Source: JACRIM01 sp038042195 (GTDB lineage: Bacteria > Planctomycetota > Phycisphaerae > UBA1845 > UTPLA1). Taken from it: 64,000 bases of DNA. The DNA lies in NCBI GenBank assembly GCA_038042195.1, contig JBBTET010000017.1, positions 1 to 64,000 of the forward strand. The letters are read 5' to 3'. Within the stretch, counting starts at the first letter, position 1; every line of letters starts with the position of its first letter. The translations under genes and the position numbers were made by a program. Under the pieces are notes generated by a model. That model was not told where the DNA came from, made no database searches, and was given only the letters and a program-made list of their open reading frames with translations. Of this stretch, positions 7,727 to 16,633 are shown one piece after another.

Positions 7727-8749
7727 TCAGTACTGGCCGCGCCCCACATACACCACCCGCAAACCGCCGGATTCCGGCTCACGCTTGGACGGCGTCGCAC
7801 GCACGGGCTTCTTGTTGCGCGCCGGTGGTGATTTGATCGCCTTCAAGGGTACGGCTCGATTAGAAATGGTCGTCAACTTCGGAATGAAAAAGCTCTTCGG
7901 GTCGAGCTTCGCCGCGCGCCGCAGGATCGGGTCGGCTGCACCGGGGCCGCGCGTGAAATAGGTGATGTATCCAAGTATTGTGAGACCGCCCGCGTCTTTC
8001 GGATGTTCAAGCACATAATCATTCAACGCGGCTGCGTGCTCGTCGAAGTCCTGTCGCGTGCCATACTCCTCGCGAATGTCATACGTCTTGTACGCCAGTG
8101 ACGGCGACAACTCGAACGCCCGCTCCAGCATCGGCACCGCTTCACGATACCGGCCCAGGGCAAACATCGCATGCGCTGCGTGCAAGCGCGGGGCGGCACT
8201 ATCGTGATTCAACTCGGCCGCGCCAAGCAGATTCACCAACGCCTGTTCATAGTTCCCATCGCGGAAGAATCTCAGCCCCTCGTCGAACTGCGCCGCTGAC
8301 TGATTGAGCAACCGCCCCGCTCGCTGCGACGCGATGTACCAGGCATATTCATGGTTGGCATCGTAGCGCCCCTGGTTGTAGGCCGACTCCACGTCACCGC
8401 CGAATGATTGGTACTGATAGGAATACGACTCGTATCTGTTCAAGCAATTCGACGGGTAACCGGGGTACGCGGCGTTCGCACGCTGCCCCTGATAGCGCGC
8501 CGAATTCGGCCGACGAAGCGTGCTGTAATCCGGAAATGGTCGAAGGTGCGGGCTGAACGAGTCGGGGCTGTACGGCGACGGCAGCACATAGTGCCCCGGC
8601 CGCAGGAGATACGGCTCAGCCGTTTGCGGCGTCATATGGTTGCTCGCTGCCAAAACCTCGTGCTCCGCAGGGGGCAACATGACCACGCGAATCTGACCCA
8701 TCGCCGACGAAGCAGCCAGCGCAACGCCAACCATCACAAGACGCGACAT
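7727..8749 (-). CDS. secreted TPR-repeat protein
   Basis: About 340 residues. The ATG at 8749 gives a good signal peptide (MSRLVMVGVALAASSAMGQ) and has GAGGAG upstream; the longer frame adds 29 unlikely residues. A Pro/Tyr/Ser-rich region (~30-130) is followed by TPR-like helices (~150-300: FDEGLRFFRDGNYEQALVNLLGAAEL, ALGRYREAVPMLERAFEL, LTILGYITYF). The C-terminal tail is basic (KSPPARNKKPVRATPSKRE). Probably periplasmic or envelope-associated and a protein-interaction scaffold; partner unknown. Confidence 0.85.
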   Translation of the reverse strand: MSRLVMVGVALAASSAMGQIRVVMLPPAEHEVLAASNHMTPQTAEPYLLRPGHYVLPSPYSPDSFSPHLRPFPDYSTLRRPNSARYQGQRANAAYPGYPSNCLNRYESYSYQYQSFGGDVESAYNQGRYDANHEYAWYIASQRAGRLLNQSAAQFDEGLRFFRDGNYEQALVNLLGAAELNHDSAAPRLHAAHAMFALGRYREAVPMLERAFELSPSLAYKTYDIREEYGTRQDFDEHAAALNDYVLEHPKDAGGLTILGYITYFTRGPGAADPILRRAAKLDPKSFFIPKLTTISNRAVPLKAIKSPPARNKKPVRATPSKREPESGGLRVVYVGRGQY

Positions 8750-8780
8750 GTGTACTCCTCGCTGCGGCGGCCCTCTCTCA

Positions 8781-8786
8781 ATTATA
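8781..8786 (-). promoter_or_regulatory. candidate -10 element for the TPR gene
   Basis: TATAAT on the minus strand, 32 bases before the chosen ATG at 8749. No good -35 hexamer is visible at 16-18 bases, so it is a partial match only. Confidence 0.35.
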
Positions 8787-8943
8787 GACACGAATATCTG
8801 AGCCGAGATAGGGGGCAAGTTGGTGTGCAATTGCACAAAAGTCGGTGGGAACTGCTACCCAACAGACCCCTCGGCAATTTCATAACCCCCCGTGGCCACA
8901 AAAGCTTGCGCATCACGGATTTCGCACCTTGGATATCCGCTAA

Positions 8944-9116
8944 GTTAGTGGGCACTAGCAAATCCGTTGTTCTGGCTATGGCACGGTTCCGCACAGCCCG
9001 ACCCGCAAGAAAACCCAATAAATTGCTGGACATTCGTGTTGGGCGCGGTGTAATGCGCATCCAGTCCCCGGGCGCGCGGCGCGGTGCGAAACTCGCGCAA
9101 GCTAGTGCCCCCTAAC
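8944..9116 (+). ncRNA. candidate structured leader RNA upstream of the HgdB-like gene
   Basis: Two 16-base arms, GTTAGTGGGCACTAGC (8944-8959) and GCTAGTGCCCCCTAAC (9101-9116), are inverted repeats matching at 15 of 16 positions and enclosing 141 bases. Three local hairpins fit inside: GGCT/AGCC extended by TG/CA (8974-8998); CTGGA/TCCAG with an inner GCGC/GCGC (9026-9064); and GCGCGGT with a GCGAA loop closing on AC and CGCGC (9079-9098). A long closing helix around a three-way set of hairpins is the shape of a riboswitch-like leader. The 3' arm ends just before the GAGGTGA ribosome binding site of the gene at 9130. No known class recognised; a MITE-like element with terminal inverted repeats is the alternative. 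The rest of the 380-base gap (8750-8943) shows nothing beyond the -10 candidate. Confidence 0.35.
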
Positions 9117-9129
9117 GTGAGGTGACATC

Positions 9130-10914
9130 ATGGTGGCCCCCGCAACGACCCTCGAAAGATCCGAATCCACGCACGAGCTACGACTGCCGCTCCTGGCGGA
9201 TTCCATCGAAAACACGCTTGCCATCGAACGCGAGCGAATGATGAAGGAGGCCGGCCTCACCGTCGGACCCATTCATCACTTCAAGCGGCCCAGGGAGGAC
9301 AGCTTCACCAAGACCGAACGCGGCAAAGTCACCATCTGGCTCGGCGGCCTCACGCTTCGCCACGAGCAACTCATCGTCGCCGGACTGGAGGGCCTCGGCT
9401 ACAAGGTCGGCCTCATCCCGACGCCCGTGAAGGCCGACTTCCAGGCCGGCAAGGAGTACGGCAACAACGGCCAGTGCAACCCGACCTACTTCACCGTCGG
9501 CGCGGTCGTGAACCACCTCAAGCGCATGCGCGATGAAGAAGGCGTCCCGCTGGAGAAGATTCTCAGCGATCACCTCTTCATCACCGCCGGGGCCTGCGGG
9601 CCGTGCCGATTCGGCATGTACGAGGCCGAATATCGACTTGCCCTGCGCAATAGCGGCTTCGACGGCTTCCGCGTCATGCTCTTCCAGCAGGGCGGCGGAC
9701 TCGATCAGGCCGCGCTCGAAGCGGGGCTGGAGTTCAACCTGAACTTCTTCCTCTCGCTGCTCAACGCCATGTTCATGGGCGACATCCTCAACGAAGTCGC
9801 CTACCAGATTCGCCCCTTCGAGGTCGTGCCGGGAAAGACCAACGAAGTCATGGCAAAGTGCGTGACGCTCTGCGAGAACGCCCTTCGAGAGAAGAACTAC
9901 GACGAAATCCATGGCGGCGTCCTCGCCAAGTTGCTCTCCAAGGTCGCCCCGGTGAAGGGGGCCGATGACGCCCAGAAGTTCCTCGACCAACTGCGCGGCA
10001 CCTACTACGCCGACGTCTTGGAGAAATGCCGCAAGATGATCGACGAGGAGATCGAGGTCGACTACCTGCGACCCAAGCCGATCTGCAAAGTCACCGGCGA
10101 GTTCTGGGCACAGACCACCGAGGGCGACGGCAACTTCCGCATGTTCCCCTTCCTCGAAAGCGAGGGCGCGGAGGTGATCGTCGAGCCGGTGGCGACATGG
10201 ATTTGCTACATGCTGCACCAGGCCGGCCTCAAGGCAGGCGACCGCAAGGGCCTCACCAAGGGCCACACCGCCGATGACACCGGCGAGCCATCGCGATGGG
10301 ATGTAAAGGGGCGCATCGCAACGGAAATCGAATCACGCAAGAAGCTCTTCACCCTCAATCTCGCTGAGAAGATCGTCATCCACGAATACAACAAACTCCG
10401 CAAGGCCGTCGGCGGCACGGTGCATGAGCTGGTCCCGCAACTCGAACTCACCCGCGCCGGTCACCCGTACTACAACAGCCGCGCCGGCGGCGGCGAAGGC
10501 CACCTCGAAGTCGCCAAGAACATCTACTACATCAACAAGAACCTCGCCCACATGGTGCTCAGCCTCAAACCCTTCGGCTGCATGCCCAGCACGCAGAGCG
10601 ACGGGGCACAGGCCGCCGTCACCAGCCACTTCAAGGACATGATCTACATCCCCATCGAGACCAGCGGCGAAGGCGACATCAACGCCCACAGCCGCGTGCA
10701 GATGGCCCTCGGCGAGGCGAAGCTAAAGTGCAAGGATGAGTTCAAACGCGCGGTGGAATCGACCGGCCGCAGCATCGACGACCTCCGCGACTACGTCGCC
10801 CGCCCCGAAAACCGCGACCTCCGCCGCCCCCTGCAACACGTCAGCCACCACGACGGCATGGTCGGCAAGGCGGCGAATTTCGCGATGGATGTGGGCGCGA
10901 GGATGAAGACGTAG
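9130..10914 (+). CDS. 2-hydroxyacyl-CoA dehydratase-type component (HgdB-like, COG3581-type)
   Basis: 594 residues, related to the D-component/HgdB proteins that bind an iron-sulfur cluster and receive an electron from an ATP-dependent activase. Conserved Cys contexts are visible: NNGQCNPTYFT (~115), AGACGPCRFGMYEAEYR (~155-160) and KPFGCMPSTQSDGAQ (~482). GAGGTGA lies just before the ATG. In many bacteria this module is fused to the end of a ~1400-residue activase; here it is a separate gene, and the matching activase is at 12683 on the same strand. The substrate is unknown; these large activase/dehydratase-like pairs are mostly uncharacterised. Cytoplasmic and probably oxygen sensitive. Confidence 0.85.
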   Translation: MVAPATTLERSESTHELRLPLLADSIENTLAIERERMMKEAGLTVGPIHHFKRPREDSFTKTERGKVTIWLGGLTLRHEQLIVAGLEGLGYKVGLIPTPVKADFQAGKEYGNNGQCNPTYFTVGAVVNHLKRMRDEEGVPLEKILSDHLFITAGACGPCRFGMYEAEYRLALRNSGFDGFRVMLFQQGGGLDQAALEAGLEFNLNFFLSLLNAMFMGDILNEVAYQIRPFEVVPGKTNEVMAKCVTLCENALREKNYDEIHGGVLAKLLSKVAPVKGADDAQKFLDQLRGTYYADVLEKCRKMIDEEIEVDYLRPKPICKVTGEFWAQTTEGDGNFRMFPFLESEGAEVIVEPVATWICYMLHQAGLKAGDRKGLTKGHTADDTGEPSRWDVKGRIATEIESRKKLFTLNLAEKIVIHEYNKLRKAVGGTVHELVPQLELTRAGHPYYNSRAGGGEGHLEVAKNIYYINKNLAHMVLSLKPFGCMPSTQSDGAQAAVTSHFKDMIYIPIETSGEGDINAHSRVQMALGEAKLKCKDEFKRAVESTGRSIDDLRDYVARPENRDLRRPLQHVSHHDGMVGKAANFAMDVGARMKT

Positions 10915-10916
10915 GG

Positions 10917-11864
10917 CTACGGCTGATCTCCGCCGTGGGCAACACGGCGAATAGGACGGCGTGCGAGTTCGCTATGGTAAGAACGACCAAGACTATCGGC
11001 ATTGCGCCTGGCCCACTCGGTCAACAGGGTTTCTCCTGTAGAGGGGGCATTACTGTCGAGAAGGCCGCACATCAGGGCCTGAATCTCGTCACGAGTCAGC
11101 ACAACGTCGTCAACGATCTTGCCAATGGCCCTGCCGATCCAGTACCCCATCTCGGGTGGCAGATTAACGATCCACCGCCGAATACCCATGATCTTCAAAA
11201 CCTCCGTCACAAGTTGACGATAGGAGAATCGCTCCGGCCCTACGGCATCCAGAACCACGTTACCACGATCCCTTCCACAGCAAACCGCAAGCTCGGCGAA
11301 ATCGTCAACATGAATGGGGCGAATGCCGTAGTCGCCTCGACCGAAGATTCCAAATACCGGAAACCGCCTGAGAATCCAGGCGATATTGTTAATCAAAATA
11401 TCTTCGTCTCCAAACAACACGGCGGGTCGGAGAATCGCATACGACATTCCCGATTCACGAATTGCGCGCTCAAGTCGAGCCTTTCCCCGGTAATACTCGA
11501 ATGGCGAGTCCTCGGACGGATTGGCAATACTGACGTGAACAATCCGCTGCACGCCGGCCTCATGGGCGGCCCGAAACAAGGTCAAACTGTTTTCAACGGC
11601 TTGCGCCCGCGTGAATCGGTGATGGTTGTATCGAATCCAGTAGGTGTTGTAGAGAACACGGACGCCACGCATGGAATCCACAAGGTGTTCGGGGTGATCA
11701 AAACAAAGCGGATACGTCTGAATGCTGGTGGCGTGTGGTTCTTGCGGGCGGGGCGAATTGGTCAACGTTCGAACGACGATGCCTTGGCCAAGCAATCGTT
11801 TTGCAATCCTGCGGCCCGAATAGCCAAATGCGCCGGTCACGACATGAGTTTCGGCAGTGTCCAC
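10917..11864 (-). CDS. NAD(P)-binding SDR-family protein (NmrA/NDUFA9-like)
   Basis: 315 residues with an N-terminal Rossmann motif, VVTGAFGYSGRRIAKRLL (10-27), and the atypical short-chain dehydrogenase pattern of a nucleotide-sugar-epimerase-like fold: ARLERAIRESGMSYAILRPAVLFG (~130-155), then IRPIHVDDFAEL (~195). The typical catalytic YxxxK is represented by YYRGK (~125). Function is probably redox or regulatory NAD(P)H binding; substrate unknown. It lies on the opposite strand between the HgdB-like gene (2 bases from its stop) and the DUF3750 gene, interrupting what would otherwise be a dehydratase/activase pair. Confidence 0.85.
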   Translation of the reverse strand: MDTAETHVVTGAFGYSGRRIAKRLLGQGIVVRTLTNSPRPQEPHATSIQTYPLCFDHPEHLVDSMRGVRVLYNTYWIRYNHHRFTRAQAVENSLTLFRAAHEAGVQRIVHVSIANPSEDSPFEYYRGKARLERAIRESGMSYAILRPAVLFGDEDILINNIAWILRRFPVFGIFGRGDYGIRPIHVDDFAELAVCCGRDRGNVVLDAVGPERFSYRQLVTEVLKIMGIRRWIVNLPPEMGYWIGRAIGKIVDDVVLTRDEIQALMCGLLDSNAPSTGETLLTEWARRNADSLGRSYHSELARRPIRRVAHGGDQP

Positions 11865-12037
11865 GGGTGCGACTCCCTTGCTTTGTCAGATATCGTACGC
11901 CGCTCGTTCGTGGCTGCTTCGGCTTTCAGTGTTTTTGGAAAACTCGGGCGCAACAAAAGAAATGAAAGGCTGTGCCGCGCGCAGCCTTGTAGGGTCCGCT
12001 ACGCATAAAGCGTGACGAATCGAGGATGACATTGAAC

Positions 12038-12583
12038 ATGACTCAATCAGTTTCGACGATACAACGAAGGTTCGCTTGCCTGATCGCGGCACTGGCATCG
12101 CTTATCCCGCTCCTGGGTTGCGACAGCGGGATCCCGGATCAGAATCTCTTCCTGCCGCTCGACACCGTGCTGTCCAACAGCCAGGCCCTGGTGCGGCTTT
12201 ACAGCGCGCCAATCCCGGGGCTGGAGGGCATCGCCACACATCCATGGTTTATCGTCAAGAGAAAAAGTGCCAACACCTATTCTCGATGGGAAGTCTGGCA
12301 GGACGCCGGCGGGCTTTATGGCCATGTGCGACAAAACTTTCTCACGGCCGAAAGCGGAGTCGGGGCCGGCGGCGTCTATGTCATCGCCGAGCTTCAGGGC
12401 GCGGCCGCCGAGTCCGTGGTCGAGTTCATCTACACAGAGTCACCGACATACGCGTGCAAGGATAATTATGTCCTGTTTCCCGGCCCGAACAGCAACAGCT
12501 ATGCCCAATGGGTGCTGACGGAGACGGGCTGGAATGTCACTTTGCCCGATTCGGCGATCGGAAAGGATGTCCCCTGTCTCTAG
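12038..12583 (+). CDS. DUF3750-like lipoprotein
   Basis: About 181 residues. The N-terminus is a lipoprotein signal (basic MTQSVSTIQRR, hydrophobic core, lipobox LLGC), so the mature protein should be anchored in the envelope. The body follows the DUF3750 pattern: LYSAPIPGLEGIATHPWFIVK, then WEVWQDAGGLYGHV, then LFPGPNSNSYAQWV. The function of this family is unknown to me. I prefer the ATG at 12038 because GAGG at 12022-12025 is too close to the ATG at 12026. Not part of an obvious operon; it precedes the activase by 99 bases. Confidence 0.75.
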   Translation: MTQSVSTIQRRFACLIAALASLIPLLGCDSGIPDQNLFLPLDTVLSNSQALVRLYSAPIPGLEGIATHPWFIVKRKSANTYSRWEVWQDAGGLYGHVRQNFLTAESGVGAGGVYVIAELQGAAAESVVEFIYTESPTYACKDNYVLFPGPNSNSYAQWVLTETGWNVTLPDSAIGKDVPCL

Positions 12584-12682
12584 AGATTTGCTCCGGAGAC
12601 GCTAACCGTCGCGCACGACGAGCCACATCAGATCGAAGGACTCAACGGCGGACCTGATGCCACGAAAGAAACAAGCACTACC

Positions 12683-15600
12683 ATGAACATACCTCTCAAC
12701 CTCAAATCCGATTCCGGTCACGGCTCCGGCGGCTCCTGCGGAACCCACTCCGACGCCACAAAGCCTGCCGCTAAATCCGGCGGTGGCTGCTCCTCAGGCG
12801 GATGCTGCTCCACCAAGAGCGAGCCGAAGGACACGCCCGTCGGCTTCGTCACGCTCAACGTCGGCATGGTCAAGGCCGAGAAATCGCGCCCCACGATCGA
12901 CGATCTGCCCTTCGCGCCGACGACCAAATATCCGCAGGGCCTCTTCATCGGCCTCGATGTCGGCAGCACCACGGTGAAGTTCGTCGTCGTCGACCCCGTC
13001 ACCGATGAAATCCTCCACAAAGACTACCAACGCCACGACACCAAGCAGCCCGAGAAGTGCATCGAGATGCTTCGCACCATCGAAGCCAAGTTCACCGACG
13101 TGCCGCGAAACACCTACCGCGTCTTCATGACCGGCAGCGGCGGCTCCTCCATCGGCAAGCGCATCGGCGCGAAGTTCGTGCAGGAGGTCAACGCCGTCAG
13201 CCTCTCCGTCGAAAAAACGTACCCCGACGTGCAAAGCGTCGTCGAACTCGGCGGCCAGGACGCCAAGATCATCGTCTTCAAGACCGACGAATCCACCGGC
13301 AAGAAAAAGAAAATCCCCTCGATGAACGACAAGTGCGCCGGCGGCACCGGCGCGGTCATCGATAAGATCAACGCCAAACTGCGAATCCCCTCCGACGAAC
13401 TCTGCAACATGGGCTACGCCGGCCTCAAGCTCCATCCCGTCGCCGGCAAGTGCGGCGTCTTCGCCGAGACGGATATCAACGGCCTGCAAAAGCAGGGTGT
13501 CCCCCCTGACGAACTCATGGCCAGCCTCTTCGAGAGCATCATCCAGCAAAACCTCAGCGTCCTCACCCGGGGCCACACGCTCCGCCCACAGGTGCTCCTC
13601 CTCGGCGGGCCGAATTGCTACATCAAAGGCATGCGCGACTGCTGGCGGCACAACATCCCCGCCATCTGGCGCGAGCGCAACGTGCCGTTCGATGAATCGA
13701 AGCCCATCGAGGAACTCATCATCGTCCCGGAGAATGCGCAATACTTCGCCGCCCTCGGCGCGGTCGAATACGCCAAGATCGAAGTGCAGGACAATCCCAA
13801 CTTCGGCGTCTATCGCGGACTCGGCGACCTGGAGTGGTACGTCGGCGTCGGACGACTCGAAGAGAAGAAGGCTGCCGGCGGCCGCGGATTGTGGAAAGAG
13901 GCGACCGACCTCGCCGACTTTAAGAAGCGATATCAAAAAGAGCCGTGGGCACCAGTGTCCTTCGCACCGGGTTCACTCGTCAAGGCATTCGTCGGCCTCG
14001 ACGGCGGCAGCACCAGCACCAAAGGCGTACTTCTCGACATGGAAAAGCGCGTCATCGCCAGCGCCTACCAACTCTCCAAGGGCAACCCCATCGAAGACAC
14101 GATGGAAATCATCGCCGCACTGCACAAGCAGATCACCGACCAGGGCTGCACGCTCGAAGTCCTCGGCGTCAGCACCACCGGCTACGCGAAAGACATCCTC
14201 AAAGAAGTCATCGGTGCCGACGTGGCCCTCGTCGAAACGGTCGCGCATACCCAGGCGGGCCTGCACTTCTACCCAGAGACCGACGTGATCGTCGATGTCG
14301 GCGGCCAGGACATCAAACTCATCATCCTCAAAAACGGCCAGGTCAAGGACTTCAAACTCAACACCCAATGCTCCGCCGGCAACGGCTACTTTCTGCAAAG
14401 CACGGCCCAGGGCTTCGGCTTCAAGGTCGAGGAGTTCGCCGACATCGCCTTTTCCGCAGAGGCCATGCCCAGCTTCGGCTACGGCTGCGCCGTCTTTATG
14501 CAGAGCGACATCGTCGACTTCCAACGCCAGGGCTGGTCCCCGCACGAAATCATGGCCGGCCTCTGCGACGTGCTGCCGAAGAATATCTGGCTCTACGTTT
14601 CGCAGATTCCGAACCTCGCCAAGCTCGGCACGAACTTCGTCCTGCAAGGCGGCACGCAACACAACCTCGCCGCCGTAAAGACGCAGGTGGATTTCATCAC
14701 CAGCCGCTTCAAGGGCACCGGCGTCGAGCCGAAGGTCATCGTTCACAAGTTCTGCGGTGAGGCCGGCGCGATCGGCTGCGCGGTCGAGGCCCATCGCCTC
14801 TTCACCGAGAACGACCTGCGCACCACTTTCATCGGCCTCGAGCGCGTGCAGCAAATCAAGTTCCGCACCACGCGCGAAGAGGCGACTCGCTGCTACTTCT
14901 GCAAGAACAAGTGCCTGCGAACCTTCATCGACGTGAAGACCGGCGAAGCCGCCGCCGCGCCGGGTGTTCTCATCGACCTCACCACCCACATCATCAAGAC
15001 CGGCCCTGAATCAGGCCACCCCACGCGCATCAAGCACGGCGATTCCTCGACCGCGCAAGCCCACGGATCGCAATCCGTGGGCGTCGATGGCGTCACCGCG
15101 CCTCCGAAGAAATCTAAATCCAAAGTCCCCCTCCAAGCCGACGAAAAGCGCCTCATCATCGCCACCTGCGAAAAAGGCACGGTCGAAGATGTCAACGACA
15201 TGCGCGACATCAAGGCCGGCCTCGACGCCGCGAAAAAGGCGAACCCGAACTTCGCCGAGATCGGTGCCCGCGAAGCCTTTGCCCCGGCGAATGTGCAATG
15301 CGTCGCCGACACACCGCCGAAGGTGACCATGACAAACTTCCTCAAGAAGAAGGAAATCGAACGCCGCGTCGAGTTGATGAAGAAACGCGAGAACATCCGC
15401 ATCGGAATGCCGCGCGTCCTAAACATGTACTCGATGGGGCCTTGGTTCATGGCCTACTTCGAGTCCCTCGGCATCGCCAAGCGCAACCTGATCTGGTCCG
15501 ACTACACCGGCGAAGAGATGTACAAAGAAGGCGCGAAGCGCGGGGCCATCGACCCCTGCTTCCCCAGCAAGATCGGCATCCCCCACGTCCACAACCTGCT

Positions 15601-16567
15601 CTACCACAAGCACAAGGACACCCCGCTCGACTACATCTTCTTCCCGATGATCGATTGCATGCCGACCTTCCTGGAAAATATCCAGAGCAGCCGCGCCTGC
15701 CCGACCGTCTCCGCGACGCCAGAGGCTGTGAAGGCCGCCTTCACCAAGGAAAGCGATCTCTTCAAGGAACTCGGCACGGTCTACCTCGACACCTTCGTAA
15801 ACTTCAGCGAGCCGGGCCTGCTCCAGCGGCAGATGTACGACGAGTTCGCCGACAAATTCGGCCTCTCGCGCGAAGAGAACGCCCGCGCCTGTCGCGTGGC
15901 CTGGGATCATTACGACACCCTCTGGGCCGAACAGCGACGCCAGGCCCGCGAACTGCTCGACCGCATCGAGGCCAACGACGAGGTCGGCGTCGTCCTGCTC
16001 ACCCGCCCCTACCACCACGACCCCGGCGTCTGCCACGAAATCCCCGACGAATTCCAAAAACTCGGCATCCCCGTCTTCACCATGGACGCCCTGCCGCGCG
16101 ACCCGGACATGCTCGACCGCCTCTTCGGCGAAGAGGTCCGCCGCGGCGACTTCGCCAGCGTCGTCTCCATCGAGGACGTCTGGAAGAACGCCTACAGTGA
16201 AAACACCAATCGCAAGATATGGGCCGCCAAGTACGCCGCCCGACATCCAAATCTCGTCGCGCTGGAACTCTCCAGCTTCAAGTGCGGCCACGACGCCCCC
16301 ATCTACAGCGTCGTCGAAGAGATCGTGGAGAAAAGCGGCACGCCCTACTTCTGCTTCAAGGACATCGACGAAAACAAACCCACCGGCTCCATCAAGATTC
16401 GCATCGAGACCATCGCCTACTTTCTGCGCCGCCACCGCGACAAGCTGGTCCGCAACAAGAAGAAAATGGCCGACATCGAATCGCGCCTCGCGGACATGGA
16501 ACGCGAGCTTCGCGCAAAACACCACGCAACCTCGCGCGTGGAATTGGCGACGGTGGTGGGGGTGTAA
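12683..16567 (+). CDS. giant acyl-CoA dehydratase activase (two BadF/BadG/BcrA/BcrD ATPase domains plus HgdB-like domain)
   Basis: 1294 residues. After a Cys/Gly/Ser-rich N-terminus (19-42, with GGGCSSGGCC), two ASKHA ATPase domains follow: ~88-370 (FIGLDVGSTTVK, LGGQDAKIIV, NDKCAGGTGA, AGKCGVFAETDI) and ~436-690 (FVGLDGGSTSTKG, VGGQDIKLIIL, NTQCSAGNGYF, GYGCAVFMQSDI). Each has the two Cys that in HgdC-type activators hold a 4Fe-4S cluster between monomers. A CYFCKNKC motif follows (~737-745), then a charged linker, then an HgdB-like module (~905-1270). Known relatives couple ATP hydrolysis to one-electron transfer onto a dehydratase; the likely partner is the gene at 9130. An in-frame palindrome lies in the linker. 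Confidence 0.93.
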   Translation: MNIPLNLKSDSGHGSGGSCGTHSDATKPAAKSGGGCSSGGCCSTKSEPKDTPVGFVTLNVGMVKAEKSRPTIDDLPFAPTTKYPQGLFIGLDVGSTTVKFVVVDPVTDEILHKDYQRHDTKQPEKCIEMLRTIEAKFTDVPRNTYRVFMTGSGGSSIGKRIGAKFVQEVNAVSLSVEKTYPDVQSVVELGGQDAKIIVFKTDESTGKKKKIPSMNDKCAGGTGAVIDKINAKLRIPSDELCNMGYAGLKLHPVAGKCGVFAETDINGLQKQGVPPDELMASLFESIIQQNLSVLTRGHTLRPQVLLLGGPNCYIKGMRDCWRHNIPAIWRERNVPFDESKPIEELIIVPENAQYFAALGAVEYAKIEVQDNPNFGVYRGLGDLEWYVGVGRLEEKKAAGGRGLWKEATDLADFKKRYQKEPWAPVSFAPGSLVKAFVGLDGGSTSTKGVLLDMEKRVIASAYQLSKGNPIEDTMEIIAALHKQITDQGCTLEVLGVSTTGYAKDILKEVIGADVALVETVAHTQAGLHFYPETDVIVDVGGQDIKLIILKNGQVKDFKLNTQCSAGNGYFLQSTAQGFGFKVEEFADIAFSAEAMPSFGYGCAVFMQSDIVDFQRQGWSPHEIMAGLCDVLPKNIWLYVSQIPNLAKLGTNFVLQGGTQHNLAAVKTQVDFITSRFKGTGVEPKVIVHKFCGEAGAIGCAVEAHRLFTENDLRTTFIGLERVQQIKFRTTREEATRCYFCKNKCLRTFIDVKTGEAAAAPGVLIDLTTHIIKTGPESGHPTRIKHGDSSTAQAHGSQSVGVDGVTAPPKKSKSKVPLQADEKRLIIATCEKGTVEDVNDMRDIKAGLDAAKKANPNFAEIGAREAFAPANVQCVADTPPKVTMTNFLKKKEIERRVELMKKRENIRIGMPRVLNMYSMGPWFMAYFESLGIAKRNLIWSDYTGEEMYKEGAKRGAIDPCFPSKIGIPHVHNLLYHKHKDTPLDYIFFPMIDCMPTFLENIQSSRACPTVSATPEAVKAAFTKESDLFKELGTVYLDTFVNFSEPGLLQRQMYDEFADKFGLSREENARACRVAWDHYDTLWAEQRRQARELLDRIEANDEVGVVLLTRPYHHDPGVCHEIPDEFQKLGIPVFTMDALPRDPDMLDRLFGEEVRRGDFASVVSIEDVWKNAYSENTNRKIWAAKYAARHPNLVALELSSFKCGHDAPIYSVVEEIVEKSGTPYFCFKDIDENKPTGSIKIRIETIAYFLRRHRDKLVRNKKKMADIESRLADMERELRAKHHATSRVELATVVGV
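15059..15082. repeat. perfect palindrome inside the activase gene
   Basis: GCCCACGGAT (15059-15068) and ATCCGTGGGC (15073-15082) form a perfect 10-bp inverted repeat with a 4-base loop. It is translated in frame as part of AHGSQSVGV in the variable linker between the second ATPase domain and the HgdB-like domain. Its form resembles the intergenic palindromes elsewhere in the window. Confidence 0.7.
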
Positions 16568-16591
16568 AACCGCCGGCCATACGTATATAAT
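16563..16591 (+). promoter_or_regulatory. candidate promoter for the small-gene cluster at 16.6-18.2 kb
   Basis: A perfect TATAAT lies at 16586-16591, 42 bases before the ATG at 16634. The hexamer 17 bases upstream (TGTAAA) is a poor -35 match. It could drive three closely spaced small genes (16634-18192). Confidence 0.35.
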
Positions 16592-16633
16592 TGCGTACAC
16601 AAGCGAGTGGCGCAATACATACGGAGGCCCAGC

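Noticed and set aside
8980..8996. sigma-54-like TGGCAC motif upstream of the HgdB-like gene
   Set aside because: The -24 half matches, but the -12 GC is at the wrong spacing.
8408..9115. 235-codon plus-strand frame spanning the TPR gene start and the 8.8-9.1 kb gap
   Set aside because: Half of it is antisense to the TPR gene, and the rest is better explained by the inverted-repeat leader; Arg-rich product without domains.
10935..12008. 357-codon plus-strand frame opposite the SDR gene
   Set aside because: The minus-strand SDR has a clear Rossmann motif; the plus-strand product has no domain.
12794..13936. 380-codon minus-strand frame within the activase gene
   Set aside because: Opposite the first ATPase domain, whose motifs are unambiguous.
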